NCBI GenBank assembly: GCA_030694465.1
Contig: JAUXYJ010000073.1
Span: 1 to 64,000, forward strand
Source: Deltaproteobacteria bacterium
GTDB lineage: Bacteria > Myxococcota_A > Polyangia > Polyangiales > Ga0077539
Length of the DNA: 64,000 nucleotides
Direction of reading: 5' to 3'
This document shows, piece after piece, positions 52,111-60,706 of the stretch. Below the pieces are notes generated by a model that worked only from the letters and a program-made list of their open reading frames with translations, did not search any database and was not told the DNA's origin. Numbering within the stretch: position 1 is the first letter of the stretch; every line of letters begins with the position of its first letter. The position numbers and the translations under genes were made by a program.

Positions 52111-53253
52111 ATGACCAACTCCCCACTGTATCCTGGCCGCGAAATCCTCGTCTTTATCCCAGGATTCTTCGGATTCGGGAGCTTCGGCCCCAGTGACTCG
52201 CCCCTCATCGAGTACTTTCGCTTCGCGCGCACAGTCATCCAAGCCACCCGCGCGGTCGACCTCCCGGTGATCGTCCACCAGCCCCCTCCCACAGGGCCGC
52301 TCTCGCTCCGCGCAGCGAGCCTCCACCGCACCCTCCAGCGCCTGCTCACCGAGGGCCACGAAGACATCCCCGTCAGCAAAATCCACCTCGTCGGACACTC
52401 CTCGGGGGGCGTCGACGCGCGGCTCGTCACCAACACCCGCTACCGCTGGACCGGCGGCCCCGACAGCGCCTCGCGCGCGCAATTGCTCAAGCAAATCGGC
52501 TCTGTCATCACGCTCGCCGCGCCCCTCCGTGGCACCCCCCTCGCGCAAAACCTAAGGCCCGGCATGGAGCTCGCGATCCCCGCCCTGTGGCTCGCCAGCA
52601 TCCTCGCCTCGCGCCACGCCCTCTCGCTCGCAGGCCACGTTGGGCTCATCGTCGAAGCCATCGAAGAGTTTGTCATCCGCCGCACCACGCCCGAGGCCGA
52701 GCTCATCGCAAAGCTCGCCAACGTCGACGCGCAGACCGCGAGAGACATCCGACGCTTTCTCGATGAAGTCATCCGCGACCACCGCCTCGTCGGCGACCTC
52801 ACGCCCCACGCCATGACCGAGCTCGACCGCGCGATCACAGGCGCAGACCACCCAAGACTGCACAGCCTCGTCACCGTCGCGCCCAAGCCCTCACGCTCGC
52901 TCACCGCAGCACTGGCCCTCGCCCGAGATCCCCTCCGCAGCGCCCTCTACCGTCTCGTACACAGCCTCACCAGGGGCGCACCCCCGACGGCCGCGCGGTG
53001 GCCCTCAGGCCCCTGGATTGGCCCACGCCCCGCAGGCCTGCGCACCGACGCGCACGACGCCAGCGACGGCATCGTCCCGACGTGGTCGCAGACCCTCAAA
53101 GGCCACGCCGCCGCGATCGTGTCCGCAGATCACCTCGACGTCATCGGCTTTTACAAGGGCGCAGGCGTGACCTTCTTGCGCTCAGAGTCTCGCTTTGACG
53201 ACGCCCAGTTTCGCGCGCTCTGGACACGCATCGCAGAGCTCATCGACCCGTAA
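52111..53253 (+). CDS. Alpha/beta-hydrolase, lipase-like
   Basis: 380 residues, no signal peptide. The oxyanion segment is LVFIPGFFGFGSFG and the nucleophile elbow GHSSGG (VGHSSGGVDARLVTN), typical of lipases/esterases. Asp in HDASDGIVP and His in SADHLDVIGFYK complete the expected triad. It is probably cotranscribed with the preceding membrane protein. The natural substrate is unknown. Confidence 0.85.
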   Translation: MTNSPLYPGREILVFIPGFFGFGSFGPSDSPLIEYFRFARTVIQATRAVDLPVIVHQPPPTGPLSLRAASLHRTLQRLLTEGHEDIPVSKIHLVGHSSGGVDARLVTNTRYRWTGGPDSASRAQLLKQIGSVITLAAPLRGTPLAQNLRPGMELAIPALWLASILASRHALSLAGHVGLIVEAIEEFVIRRTTPEAELIAKLANVDAQTARDIRRFLDEVIRDHRLVGDLTPHAMTELDRAITGADHPRLHSLVTVAPKPSRSLTAALALARDPLRSALYRLVHSLTRGAPPTAARWPSGPWIGPRPAGLRTDAHDASDGIVPTWSQTLKGHAAAIVSADHLDVIGFYKGAGVTFLRSESRFDDAQFRALWTRIAELIDP

Positions 53254-53266
53254 ACTGACTGAGTAG

Positions 53267-53923
53267 TCAGCGTTTCTTCGCGGCCCGCGGCGGCTCGTTC
53301 GAGGCCTCAAGCAGCGTCGTGCGCTTGCCCGTCCGGTTGTACCGCGCGGTGTACGCCATGCCGACGAGCGCCGAGGCCACCAACATCGCCCCCATCAAAG
53401 CGCTCGCGATAAACCCCGGTAAAATAAAGTTCGCCACCGCGACCGCCAGCGAAAACAAGATCATCGCGGGCACAGCCTCTTTGATCGGCGCCGAGTACAG
53501 CCACCCCATCGGCCCTAACACCAACGACAACGCCCCCGACGCGAGCACGCTCTTTTGCTCAACCAACGGCTCGGCCTCGCGCGCCGTCACCGTCAACCAC
53601 TTGGGAGTCTTCTGCGGAACTGCAAGCGCAGCCTCTCGCTCCAACCGATCCAACCGCATCGCGTCGTCCACGCTCCGAGGCCCGACCGCCGAGCGAGTCT
53701 CTCCCACCAGCAACAACAGCGCGCTGTCCGCGGTGCCGTCCGACATCACAAATCCGCTGTGTTCTAAGCGCTCAAGAGACACGCGCGCCGCGTCGCGATC
53801 GAGCGAAAACACCGCGCTCGCGTAGTCCAACGCGTTGGCCCGCGTCATCTCGATCCGTGTCTTGGTCCACATCGCACGCAAGATGGTCTTCATCGCGCCG
53901 TCGTCGTCTCGATCGGGTCTCAC
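53267..53923 (-). CDS. Membrane protein, hypothetical
   Basis: 218 residues from a GTG at 53923; an ATG at 53893 is an alternative start. An N-terminal helical, winged-helix-like region (ALDYASAVFSLDRDAARVSLERLEHSGFV) is followed by two or three TM helices (MILFSLAVAVANFILPGFIASALMGAMLVASALVGMAY) and a basic tail. No family is recognised. Confidence 0.6.
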   Translation of the reverse strand: MRPDRDDDGAMKTILRAMWTKTRIEMTRANALDYASAVFSLDRDAARVSLERLEHSGFVMSDGTADSALLLLVGETRSAVGPRSVDDAMRLDRLEREAALAVPQKTPKWLTVTAREAEPLVEQKSVLASGALSLVLGPMGWLYSAPIKEAVPAMILFSLAVAVANFILPGFIASALMGAMLVASALVGMAYTARYNRTGKRTTLLEASNEPPRAAKKR

Positions 53924-53993
53924 AGTGCCCGCATCCTAGCGGTCAACCGCCACGTGTGCACGCACACTCAAAACATAGGATGCTCTCGGCCCC

Positions 53994-54656
53994 ATGGCCT
54001 CGACGCTGCTCTCTCGCCGCGCCCTCGCGCGCTTCGCCGCCACCCTGTGCGCAGCCCCCGCGATCGCTCCACAGCGCGCCTGGGGCCAAGACTACGCACG
54101 CATGGCCCTGCGCGCCGATCGCGCCGTCGTGGGGCTCGTCCCCTTGGGCCCCCTCGACGCACCCATGCTCGGCGCCATCGCGTATGGCCTCCGCGCTGAG
54201 CTCGGGGTCACCGTAAACACCCTGCCCAGCGTCGCGCTCCCCGCCAGCGCTCGCACCGCCAACCGCCGTCGCTACCGCGCCGAACTACTCTTGGACTTCT
54301 TGCGCCCCATGATCGCCGACCCGGTCAACCGCGTGCTGGGCGTGACCGAGCAAGACATCTCGACCACCGCCCACGGCGTCGCCGACTGGGGAATCCTCGG
54401 GCTCGGAGACCTCCCCGGCCCCGCCTGCGTGATCTCGCTCTTTCGCTGCCGCCGCAACGCACGCTCGCCCGCACAAGTGCGCTTTCGCATGGTCACCACC
54501 TGCGTCCACGAGGTCGGCCACACGCTCGGTCTAGACCACTGCAGCGACACCCAGTGCCTCATGACCGACGCCCGCGGAGCCGTCGCCACCATCGACCACA
54601 CCAGCGGCCAAATGTGCAACCGATGTCGCCGTCGCATCGGGCTCTCTGCAAGGTAA
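53994..54656 (+). CDS. Archaemetzincin-like zinc protease
   Basis: 220 residues. N-terminal twin-Arg-like export signal (SRRALARFAATLCAAPAIA). The catalytic motif HEVGHTLGLDHCSDTQCLM followed by CNRCRRR is the archaemetzincin signature (HExxHxxGxxHC-x4-CxM...CxxC), binding one catalytic zinc and one structural zinc. Archaemetzincins are usually cytoplasmic and uncharacterised; an exported form is a variation worth noting. Confidence 0.88.
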   Translation: MASTLLSRRALARFAATLCAAPAIAPQRAWGQDYARMALRADRAVVGLVPLGPLDAPMLGAIAYGLRAELGVTVNTLPSVALPASARTANRRRYRAELLLDFLRPMIADPVNRVLGVTEQDISTTAHGVADWGILGLGDLPGPACVISLFRCRRNARSPAQVRFRMVTTCVHEVGHTLGLDHCSDTQCLMTDARGAVATIDHTSGQMCNRCRRRIGLSAR

Positions 54657-54668
54657 TTTGCTCGACAG

Positions 54669-55574
54669 TCACGATTTCGGAGGGAGCCCCATCTGGGCCC
54701 GCACCCGCGCAAATCCTTCGCTCCATTGACCGTCGCGCTCGCGCACCACGAGCATCTCGCTCGGCGCTCTGTGCCCCAGCCCAGCGCCCGCGGGCTCGCG
54801 CAACACATACACATCGATGAGCGGCGATTTGTCCCGCCGTCCGATCACCTCGACCCAGCGCTCGATGTGCCAATCGGCCTGCGCAAACCCAGCCACCGCG
54901 CGCGCGCGCTCAAGCGCCCCCGCGCACAACACCAGCCGCCCGCCCTCGGCCACACGCCCCTTCGCCGCGAGCGCATAGTCCTCGACGCCCCCACGATGCT
55001 CAAACCGACACGGCCCACGCTGGGTCACCGGAGACTCGACGCCCTCACCCGCACGAAAATACGGTGGGGTCCCAGTCACAATCTCAAATCGATCGCCCTG
55101 CACAATCGCAGGGTCCCGAAGGTCTCCGTGCAACACGCTCACCCGGTCTTGTACGCCGTTAAACCGCACGCTGCGCTGCGCCATCGCCGCGCTCACCGCT
55201 TGTGCCTCGATGCCCACCCCGCGCGACCGAGGCATGCTCCACGCCTGCATCAAGAGCACCGAACCGATGCCGCAGCCCATGTCTAAAAACCGCAACGAGC
55301 CCTTGTTTTGCAGCTCTAACGCGTCAGGCCAGCGCGCACGCACAGTGTCTTGAGCCACCCACGCCGTGACCAGGTCATCCATCGACCAGCGGTGCCCCTG
55401 CCTGCGCTGCAAGATCTGAAACTCGCCGCTCAGCAGCGAGCGCTCTTCGTCCTCGCTCGGCGCCAACGAGAGATCCCCCTGCGAACCCGCAGGCCGAGGC
55501 CCCGGCGCGATCCACCCCGCAGGCCTCCGCGCCGCACGCGACGGGGCGTCGTCACTGTTGTCCCAGCTCTCCAT
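54669..55574 (-). CDS. tRNA1(Val) A37 N6-methyltransferase-like (TrmN6 family)
   Basis: 301 residues from the ATG at 55574. A class I SAM-binding motif (LRFLDMGCGIGSVLLMQAW) and a catalytic NPPY-like motif TGTPPYF, with an RRQGHRWSMDDLVTAWV segment like the hydrogen-bonding N-terminus of TrmN6 (GFRFSxDxxLL), identify an N6-adenine methyltransferase of the TrmN6/YfiC group. The substrate is probably tRNA. It ends 12 bp from the archaemetzincin stop (convergent). Confidence 0.8.
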   Translation of the reverse strand: MESWDNSDDAPSRAARRPAGWIAPGPRPAGSQGDLSLAPSEDEERSLLSGEFQILQRRQGHRWSMDDLVTAWVAQDTVRARWPDALELQNKGSLRFLDMGCGIGSVLLMQAWSMPRSRGVGIEAQAVSAAMAQRSVRFNGVQDRVSVLHGDLRDPAIVQGDRFEIVTGTPPYFRAGEGVESPVTQRGPCRFEHRGGVEDYALAAKGRVAEGGRLVLCAGALERARAVAGFAQADWHIERWVEVIGRRDKSPLIDVYVLREPAGAGLGHRAPSEMLVVRERDGQWSEGFARVRAQMGLPPKS

Positions 55575-55606
55575 ACGTCTTGTGAGCGCATAGCACACTC
55601 GCGACA

Positions 55607-55641
55607 CACCCGGCGACGTCGCCGGATTCACACGCCCGCGT
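55607..55641 (+). repeat. 35-bp direct repeat flanking baeRF gene, copy 1
   Basis: CACCCGG...GGATTCACACGCCCGCGT, identical to 57025-57059 and containing a perfect palindrome. Confidence 0.9.
55610..55625. repeat. Dispersed palindrome, perfect (within 35-bp repeat)
   Basis: 48 bp downstream of the baeRF stop at 55673. Confidence 0.9.
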
Positions 55642-55672
55642 GCCCTGCGGCAGTCCGCGCCGTGGCGCGAGG

Positions 55673-56821
55673 TCAGTAGCGATAGATCGCGGCCGCACCC
55701 TCGCCGGTGGGCATGCTCGCCTTCGGGAGCACCACGACCTCGCCACCCATGTTGCTAACCAAATCGCCTAGGTCATTGAGGACATCGTTGACCCGCGGGT
55801 CGCTCAGCGCTGCGCCCGAATCGCCGAGCCCTTCGCCGATGCGACCTGCGATCTGTCGATCCGCCTCAATGAAGAGCGTGGCAACCCGCCCTGCCTCGGC
55901 TGCCTCGGCGATCTGCGTGAGGTTGTCGCTTCCCAGCCCGGCTGCTCGGGCTTTTTCGAAGCTTCCCTTCAGCGCCGCGAGGCGAGCTTCGTATTGAGGC
56001 TCGACGAGCTTCCACGCGAGCGCACTCAGTGCCTCGCTGGTCACCGCGTTCGGGTTCGTTTTGATCCCTTCTGCCAGCAAAAATGGGTTCTGGCTGACAT
56101 CGCGAAAGCGCTGATGGTGCTCTGGCAACCCAGCCAAAATCAACGGAAGCCCCCCAGGTCGCGAGTGCTGCTCTAAGAGCGCCCGGTCCACCGCACGAAA
56201 GAACCTCTCGGTGTCATTGTCCACCTCGTCGGCCTTGCCTCCGTGACCGTGGCGCATCGCGTTGCTCCCCCCGCCAACGCCCCCATAGGACGCTACCGTC
56301 TGGTGCGGCTCGGTCAGCTCTGATCCGAGCGCGTCCGCGATCGTGCGCGGCACTTCTGTAGCCAGCTCGACCTCTTCAAGACCGTCGCGATCGCCCTCGA
56401 AGAGACGGACCTTGTCGAGGCTCAGCGCGAGCACCTGGTAGCGGTCAACCGACTGCAAAAACTGCCACAGCGGTTTCACATGAAAGCTGTCCGCTACGAC
56501 AACGAGCGCCGCGACAGTGCGTGGAAGACGATACACCCTAAAAAAGCCCGGACCAGCCAGCACCGCGAGCCCATCGAGCGCGTGATTCCAGAAGTCTTGA
56601 TCGTCCGCCAGCTCGTCAAAGGGCTTCAGCAGCGAGCGTGCCTCTGCCTCAGAATAGGCCTGCAAAATAGAAGCTCTCAGCTCTTTTACGAGCCCACGAA
56701 ACCGGATCGGGTCCTGCTGGTTCGCGGGATGCTGTCGGTGCGTCGGCTGGTAGAGCGACAGACAAGGTGCGTTGTGAAACGCGCGGAGCTCAGAGAGTGA
56801 CTGTTTGGTGAGTGAGTTCAT
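55673..56821 (-). CDS. Bacterial eRF1-like (baeRF) protein
   Basis: 382 residues from the ATG at 56821 (MNSLTKQSLSELRAFHNAPCLSLYQPTHRQ). It matches the baeRF group: an N-terminal domain with FHNAPCLSLYQPTHR, a middle domain with QSVDRYQVLALSLDKVRLFEGDRDGLEEV, and a loop region SYGGVGGGSNAMRHGHGG in the place where eRF1 has GGQ. The C-terminal eRF1 domain-3-like part is present. Roles in ribosome rescue or hibernation are proposed for the family, not proven. The gene is bracketed by two identical 35-bp direct repeats. Confidence 0.75.
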   Translation of the reverse strand: MNSLTKQSLSELRAFHNAPCLSLYQPTHRQHPANQQDPIRFRGLVKELRASILQAYSEAEARSLLKPFDELADDQDFWNHALDGLAVLAGPGFFRVYRLPRTVAALVVVADSFHVKPLWQFLQSVDRYQVLALSLDKVRLFEGDRDGLEEVELATEVPRTIADALGSELTEPHQTVASYGGVGGGSNAMRHGHGGKADEVDNDTERFFRAVDRALLEQHSRPGGLPLILAGLPEHHQRFRDVSQNPFLLAEGIKTNPNAVTSEALSALAWKLVEPQYEARLAALKGSFEKARAAGLGSDNLTQIAEAAEAGRVATLFIEADRQIAGRIGEGLGDSGAALSDPRVNDVLNDLGDLVSNMGGEVVVLPKASMPTGEGAAAIYRY

Positions 56822-57024
56822 CGTTTTTCTTCGGATCAAAAGAACGGTTATTGGGATCGCAGCACTGCGAACGTTGTACCAGCGCGGCCGAGTCCGTCCA
56901 AACGCACTGAATGCCCCGACGTGCCGCAAGATCTGCACATACTCGAGAATCCAAGCGCATTAGCTCACGCTTCACGCGCGCTCGAACGGCGTCCTTAGGG
57001 GCCCGCTTCACGACCGGTACCATG

Positions 57025-57059
57025 CACCCGGCGACGTCGCCGGATTCACACGCCCGCGT
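57025..57059 (+). repeat. 35-bp direct repeat flanking baeRF gene, copy 2
   Basis: Exact match to 55607-55641 in the same orientation. It lies in the 294-bp divergent intergenic region before the RlmI-like gene; nothing else was recognised there. Confidence 0.9.
57028..57043. repeat. Dispersed palindrome, perfect (within 35-bp repeat)
   Basis: 73 bp upstream of the RlmI-like start. Confidence 0.9.
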
Positions 57060-57115
57060 CTTAAGAGCATTTCACTCACTCCACACGACACAATCCACGC
57101 ACACTCGCGCTGGCC

Positions 57116-58141
57116 ATGTACACCGACCTCTTCGCCTCGATCGACCTCGCCCTCGCGCGCCGCGTAGCGCTCGTTAGCGGATCCCAAGCTCCTGCAAAAC
57201 CGCTCGCCATTCGCGTCTTTGATGCGCACACCGAGGGCGACGGGAGCGTGACCCTTGAGCTCTTTGACCGCACCCTGGTGATCTCGGACAACAGCAACCT
57301 GAGCGACGAAGACCCTCGCAAGTCCCAGGCGATCGCCACACACATGAGCGCGCAGTGGCCCTGGCTCACCTCCGTCTTGCTCAAAGCTCGCCGCGCGAGT
57401 GAGCCCTCGATCCGAGCCGGAACCTTCTTGCGCGGTGGCCGAGAAGACCTCCCCACGTACATCGAAGAAAATGGCGTCAAATACGCGGTCGATTTGCTCT
57501 TGCACCAAGACACAAGCCTCTACCTCGACACCGAGCCCCTGCGCGCCTGGCTCACCCGCGAGAGCCGTGGCCGCTCGGTGCTCAACACCTTCGCGTACAC
57601 CGGGAGCCTCGGCATCGCGGCCCTCGCCGGCGGCGCCTCTCGCGTGCTGCAGGTCGACCGCTCGGCGCGCTTTCTGGCCCTCGCCGCGCGCAGCCAAGAG
57701 CTCAATGGATTCAAGCAAAATCCCAGGGATTTAATCGCCGAAGACGTGTTTCGTGTCCTGAGCAAACTCAAGAGCCGAGGCTCGCTGGTAGACCTCGTAC
57801 TCTTGGACCCTCCCTTCTTCTCGCAGACCGACGCGGGCACCGTCGACCTCGTGCAAGAGCCCCTGAGACTCTTGGACAAAGTGCAGCCCCTCGTAGGCCA
57901 CAATGGCCGAATTGTCCTGGTGCACAACGCGCTCTTTCTCTCCGGAAATTCGCTGCACGAAGCGCTCTCTCGCCGCTGTGACCCGCGCTACCTCTCGATC
58001 GAGTCACGCATCGACGCCACCTGCTGGGGCCCCACTCCCAACTGGCCCGCAGACCCCGCGCCCTACAACCACCCCACCAAGATCACCGTGCTGCGCGTCC
58101 TTCGCAAAGACCAAAGCCCAAGCAACCTCACTGTGCGATGA
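57116..58141 (+). CDS. Class I SAM-dependent methyltransferase, RlmI/RlmK-like
   Basis: 341 residues. An RlmI-type central part (REDLPTYIEENGVKYAVDLLLHQDTSLYLDTEPLRAWL), SAM motif I VLNTFAYTGSLGIAALAGGASRVLQVDRS and motif IV LVLLDPPFFSQ match 23S rRNA cytosine/guanine methyltransferases of the RlmI/RlmK(L) group. The N-terminal PUA domain of RlmI is not evident. Likely an rRNA methyltransferase. Confidence 0.8.
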   Translation: MYTDLFASIDLALARRVALVSGSQAPAKPLAIRVFDAHTEGDGSVTLELFDRTLVISDNSNLSDEDPRKSQAIATHMSAQWPWLTSVLLKARRASEPSIRAGTFLRGGREDLPTYIEENGVKYAVDLLLHQDTSLYLDTEPLRAWLTRESRGRSVLNTFAYTGSLGIAALAGGASRVLQVDRSARFLALAARSQELNGFKQNPRDLIAEDVFRVLSKLKSRGSLVDLVLLDPPFFSQTDAGTVDLVQEPLRLLDKVQPLVGHNGRIVLVHNALFLSGNSLHEALSRRCDPRYLSIESRIDATCWGPTPNWPADPAPYNHPTKITVLRVLRKDQSPSNLTVR

Positions 58142-58198
58142 TCCCTCCCTACAAGGGACCGTCCCGAACAACACGGTCGCCGTGGAGCATAGCCAGAG

Positions 58199-59824
58199 AT
58201 GTCAGTCGGCGCAGCGGTAGTCACCAGCTCATGGCATGGGCAGTTCAAGTACGAATATCCTCGTGACCCCATCGAGTACCCGACGAGCGCTTTGCTCGCG
58301 TTTTCTGCAGGCAGAATCATCGGGCATGGCCGTGACGAAGACGGCAGCTTCACCATCGAGGGCGTCTACGACACCACCAATGGCCGGACGTCCTGGCGCA
58401 AGGTCTACCTCCGCGGCGATGGCTCAAGCACCGTCATCGCGTTCGCGGGCTTGTGGCACCAGCAGAGCAACTCGATCGAAGGCAAATGGCGCATCGTCAA
58501 CGAGCTCGCGTTTGGCACCTTTGTGCTGCGCCCCGGAGATGGCATCGCGGCCGCGGCGTCCATGGCCGCACGCACCAAAGAAGCCACCGGACCGGTCAAG
58601 AGCACGCTCAACCGAGACCTCCTCGTCTTTGATGGCGAGCGCGCCATGCTCTCGCTCTTAGAGACCGACCCGCACTTTGTCGAAGCCCGCACCAACGCCG
58701 CACGCGCAGCCTCGGGGAGCTCGCGTGAGCGACGCTCGCTCTTGCTCTCGGGCCTGCGATTGACCCCGCGATTGCAACCGATGATCTTCAACGTCGTCGA
58801 TGAATGCGTGCGCAAATTGGGGATCACCGACCCGGTCGAGAGCTACTGTTTTCCCGATCCCATGATGCAAGCCTTCGTGATTCGCGAAGGGAGCGGCAAG
58901 GTGCTCTTGGGCTTCTCAAGCGGACTCATCGAGCGCTTAGACGAAGACGAGCTCACCTTTGTCGTCGGCCACGAGCTCGGCCACGCGATCTACGGACACC
59001 TCGCGATCTCGGGCGAATCCCTGCGCAAAGACGACCGGATCAACCCTTCGACCATCCTCCGGCTGTTCGCGTACAAGCGCTACGCAGAGATCACCGCGGA
59101 CCGCGTAGGGCTCTTGTGCTGCGATGACCTCGGCGTGGCCATCCGCGCGCTCTTCAAGGTGACCAGCGGCTTGTCCAACGCACGCAGCGTGCGCGACGCG
59201 AGCGAGTTTACGGCGCAGTTTCAAGACCTCCGCGCGACCACCCAAAAGAGCGAAGCCAGCGACTGGCTCTCGACGCACCCGTACAGCCCGCTTCGGCTCG
59301 AAGCGCTCTCGCTCTTTGCTCGCTCGCAGACGTTTCAGACACTGCAAGGCCGCACCGGAGGCGAGCTCTCCGAAGAGCACCTCGAACGCGAAGTCGGCCT
59401 CATCGTCGGCATGATGAACCCCTCGGTGATGTTCGAAGGTCCCTCACAGCGCGAGGCCCTGCTCTTCTTCGCGATGGCCGCCCTCGAGGTCGCCACCGCG
59501 GACGGCGTGATCGACCCGCGCGAGCACCAGCATCTGCTCGATATTCGCAGCAAAATCACTGACGAACGTGACGCCATGTGGATCGCCAGCATGACCCCCG
59601 AAGAGCGCCAAGTGCACATGGCCGAGCTCTCAGACAAGCTCATTCACACCATGTCCCGCGTCCAGTGCGCGCGAATGATCGAAGACCTCACCGCGATCGC
59701 CGCTGCCGATGGGCGCATCGACAAGAGCGAAGTGCGCACGCTCGCCGGCGCCGCCGCAGTGCTCGACGTAGACACTCGCGTCGTGATCGAAGCGATCGAG
59801 CGCTATCAACGCCCCCTCGATTGA
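58199..59824 (+). CDS. M48-type metallopeptidase with C-terminal TerB-like domain
   Basis: 541 residues, no signal peptide. The N-terminal region (1-135) is a beta-rich lipocalin-like domain. The central M48 domain has HELGHAIYGH and the third ligand in EITADRVGLLC, as in Ste24/HtpX catalytic cores, but lacks the usual TM helices. The C-terminal part is a TerB-like helical bundle (LLFFAMAALEVATADGVIDPREHQHLL ... MIEDLTAIAAADGRIDKSEVRTLAGAA), a domain tied to tellurite resistance and stress or phage-defence systems. This fusion would be a soluble cytoplasmic protease. The role is unknown. Confidence 0.8.
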   Translation: MSVGAAVVTSSWHGQFKYEYPRDPIEYPTSALLAFSAGRIIGHGRDEDGSFTIEGVYDTTNGRTSWRKVYLRGDGSSTVIAFAGLWHQQSNSIEGKWRIVNELAFGTFVLRPGDGIAAAASMAARTKEATGPVKSTLNRDLLVFDGERAMLSLLETDPHFVEARTNAARAASGSSRERRSLLLSGLRLTPRLQPMIFNVVDECVRKLGITDPVESYCFPDPMMQAFVIREGSGKVLLGFSSGLIERLDEDELTFVVGHELGHAIYGHLAISGESLRKDDRINPSTILRLFAYKRYAEITADRVGLLCCDDLGVAIRALFKVTSGLSNARSVRDASEFTAQFQDLRATTQKSEASDWLSTHPYSPLRLEALSLFARSQTFQTLQGRTGGELSEEHLEREVGLIVGMMNPSVMFEGPSQREALLFFAMAALEVATADGVIDPREHQHLLDIRSKITDERDAMWIASMTPEERQVHMAELSDKLIHTMSRVQCARMIEDLTAIAAADGRIDKSEVRTLAGAAAVLDVDTRVVIEAIERYQRPLD

Positions 59825-59827
59825 TCG

Positions 59828-60517
59828 CTACTCAGCGCCAGAGACAGCGTCCGTGCGCGCCACGACCGGCAGCAACGTGCTGCGCTGCTCAGGGCTCTTG
59901 AGCTCAATAAACGTGTGCGAGCCCGGCATCGCGACACGCAGTCGCCCACTGCGCGGATCGTACACCGCGCCGTGAAGCCCCAAGCGCCCCGCCTCGAGCC
60001 CCAGACGCACCGTCTCGTACTCGGTCAGTGTCTTAAGCTGCGTGGCAATAAAGCGCTCGACAAGCTGCTCGCGAGTCATCTCTTCGGTGTGGTCCAAGAG
60101 GTCAAAACCTTCGACCTCGGTCGACCCTTTGCGAAGCCACCGCTCAAGATGCGAGCCACGTGGCGCGGTGCCCTCGACAATGGCCCCCAAGGCACCACAC
60201 AGATCGTGCCCGCAGACCACGATGTCCGGCACGCCCAAGACGTTGATCGCATAGTCCAGCGCGGCCCCAAGGCTCGTCGCCGAGGGATCCTCAGCGTGCG
60301 GAACAATCGCCCCAATGTTTCGCACCACAAAGAGCTCACCAGGCACCACATCAAGAATCATCTCGGCGACCACGCGCGAGTCCGAGCACCCGACATAGAG
60401 CGCTCGCGGCGCCTGCCCGCTCAACAGCTCTTCAAATGACTCACGCTGGGGCTCAAACACTGCGCTCTGAAACCGCAGATTTCCCTCAACGAGCTTTCGA
60501 GTCTCACGCTTGATCAT
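59828..60517 (-). CDS. Beta-class carbonic anhydrase
   Basis: 229 residues. Zinc ligands and dyad: CSDSR (ALYVGCSDSRVVAEMI), then VVRNIGAIVP, and the H-x2-C ligand in VCGHDLCGALGAI. It hydrates CO2 to bicarbonate in the cytoplasm. It is convergent with the M48-TerB gene (4 bp between stops) and divergent from the NtrC-type regulator. Confidence 0.92.
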   Translation of the reverse strand: MIKRETRKLVEGNLRFQSAVFEPQRESFEELLSGQAPRALYVGCSDSRVVAEMILDVVPGELFVVRNIGAIVPHAEDPSATSLGAALDYAINVLGVPDIVVCGHDLCGALGAIVEGTAPRGSHLERWLRKGSTEVEGFDLLDHTEEMTREQLVERFIATQLKTLTEYETVRLGLEAGRLGLHGAVYDPRSGRLRVAMPGSHTFIELKSPEQRSTLLPVVARTDAVSGAE

Positions 60518-60598
60518 TCACACCGTCCTGTTCGGACCGTGCGATCCTTCATGCGGTATGCCACGAAGATTCACTTGGTAATTTGCTAGACAAAATCG

Positions 60599-60666
60599 AA
60601 GTGTCGGTGCCAAGCGACACACAAAGTGTCGGTTTATCCTTACGCTGTCGGCTCAGACAGACACTT
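60599..60666. promoter_or_regulatory. Repeated AAGTGTCGG boxes between carbonic anhydrase and NtrC-type gene
   Basis: AAGTGTCGG at 60599 and 60624 (25-bp spacing), and an inverted relative CAGACACTT at 60658, lie in the 189-bp divergent region. These are candidate binding sites, possibly of the response regulator itself. A TTGGCAC on the minus strand recalls a sigma-54 -24 element, but the -12 GC is lacking. Confidence 0.4.
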
Positions 60667-60706
60667 GGTTCTGCCCCGTGCCCGCATGTGGTAGGCACGC
60701 ACTGCT

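Noticed and set aside
60600-60630. Sigma-54 promoter on the minus strand before the carbonic anhydrase gene
   Set aside because: TTGGCAC is present but the required GC 10 bp downstream is not.
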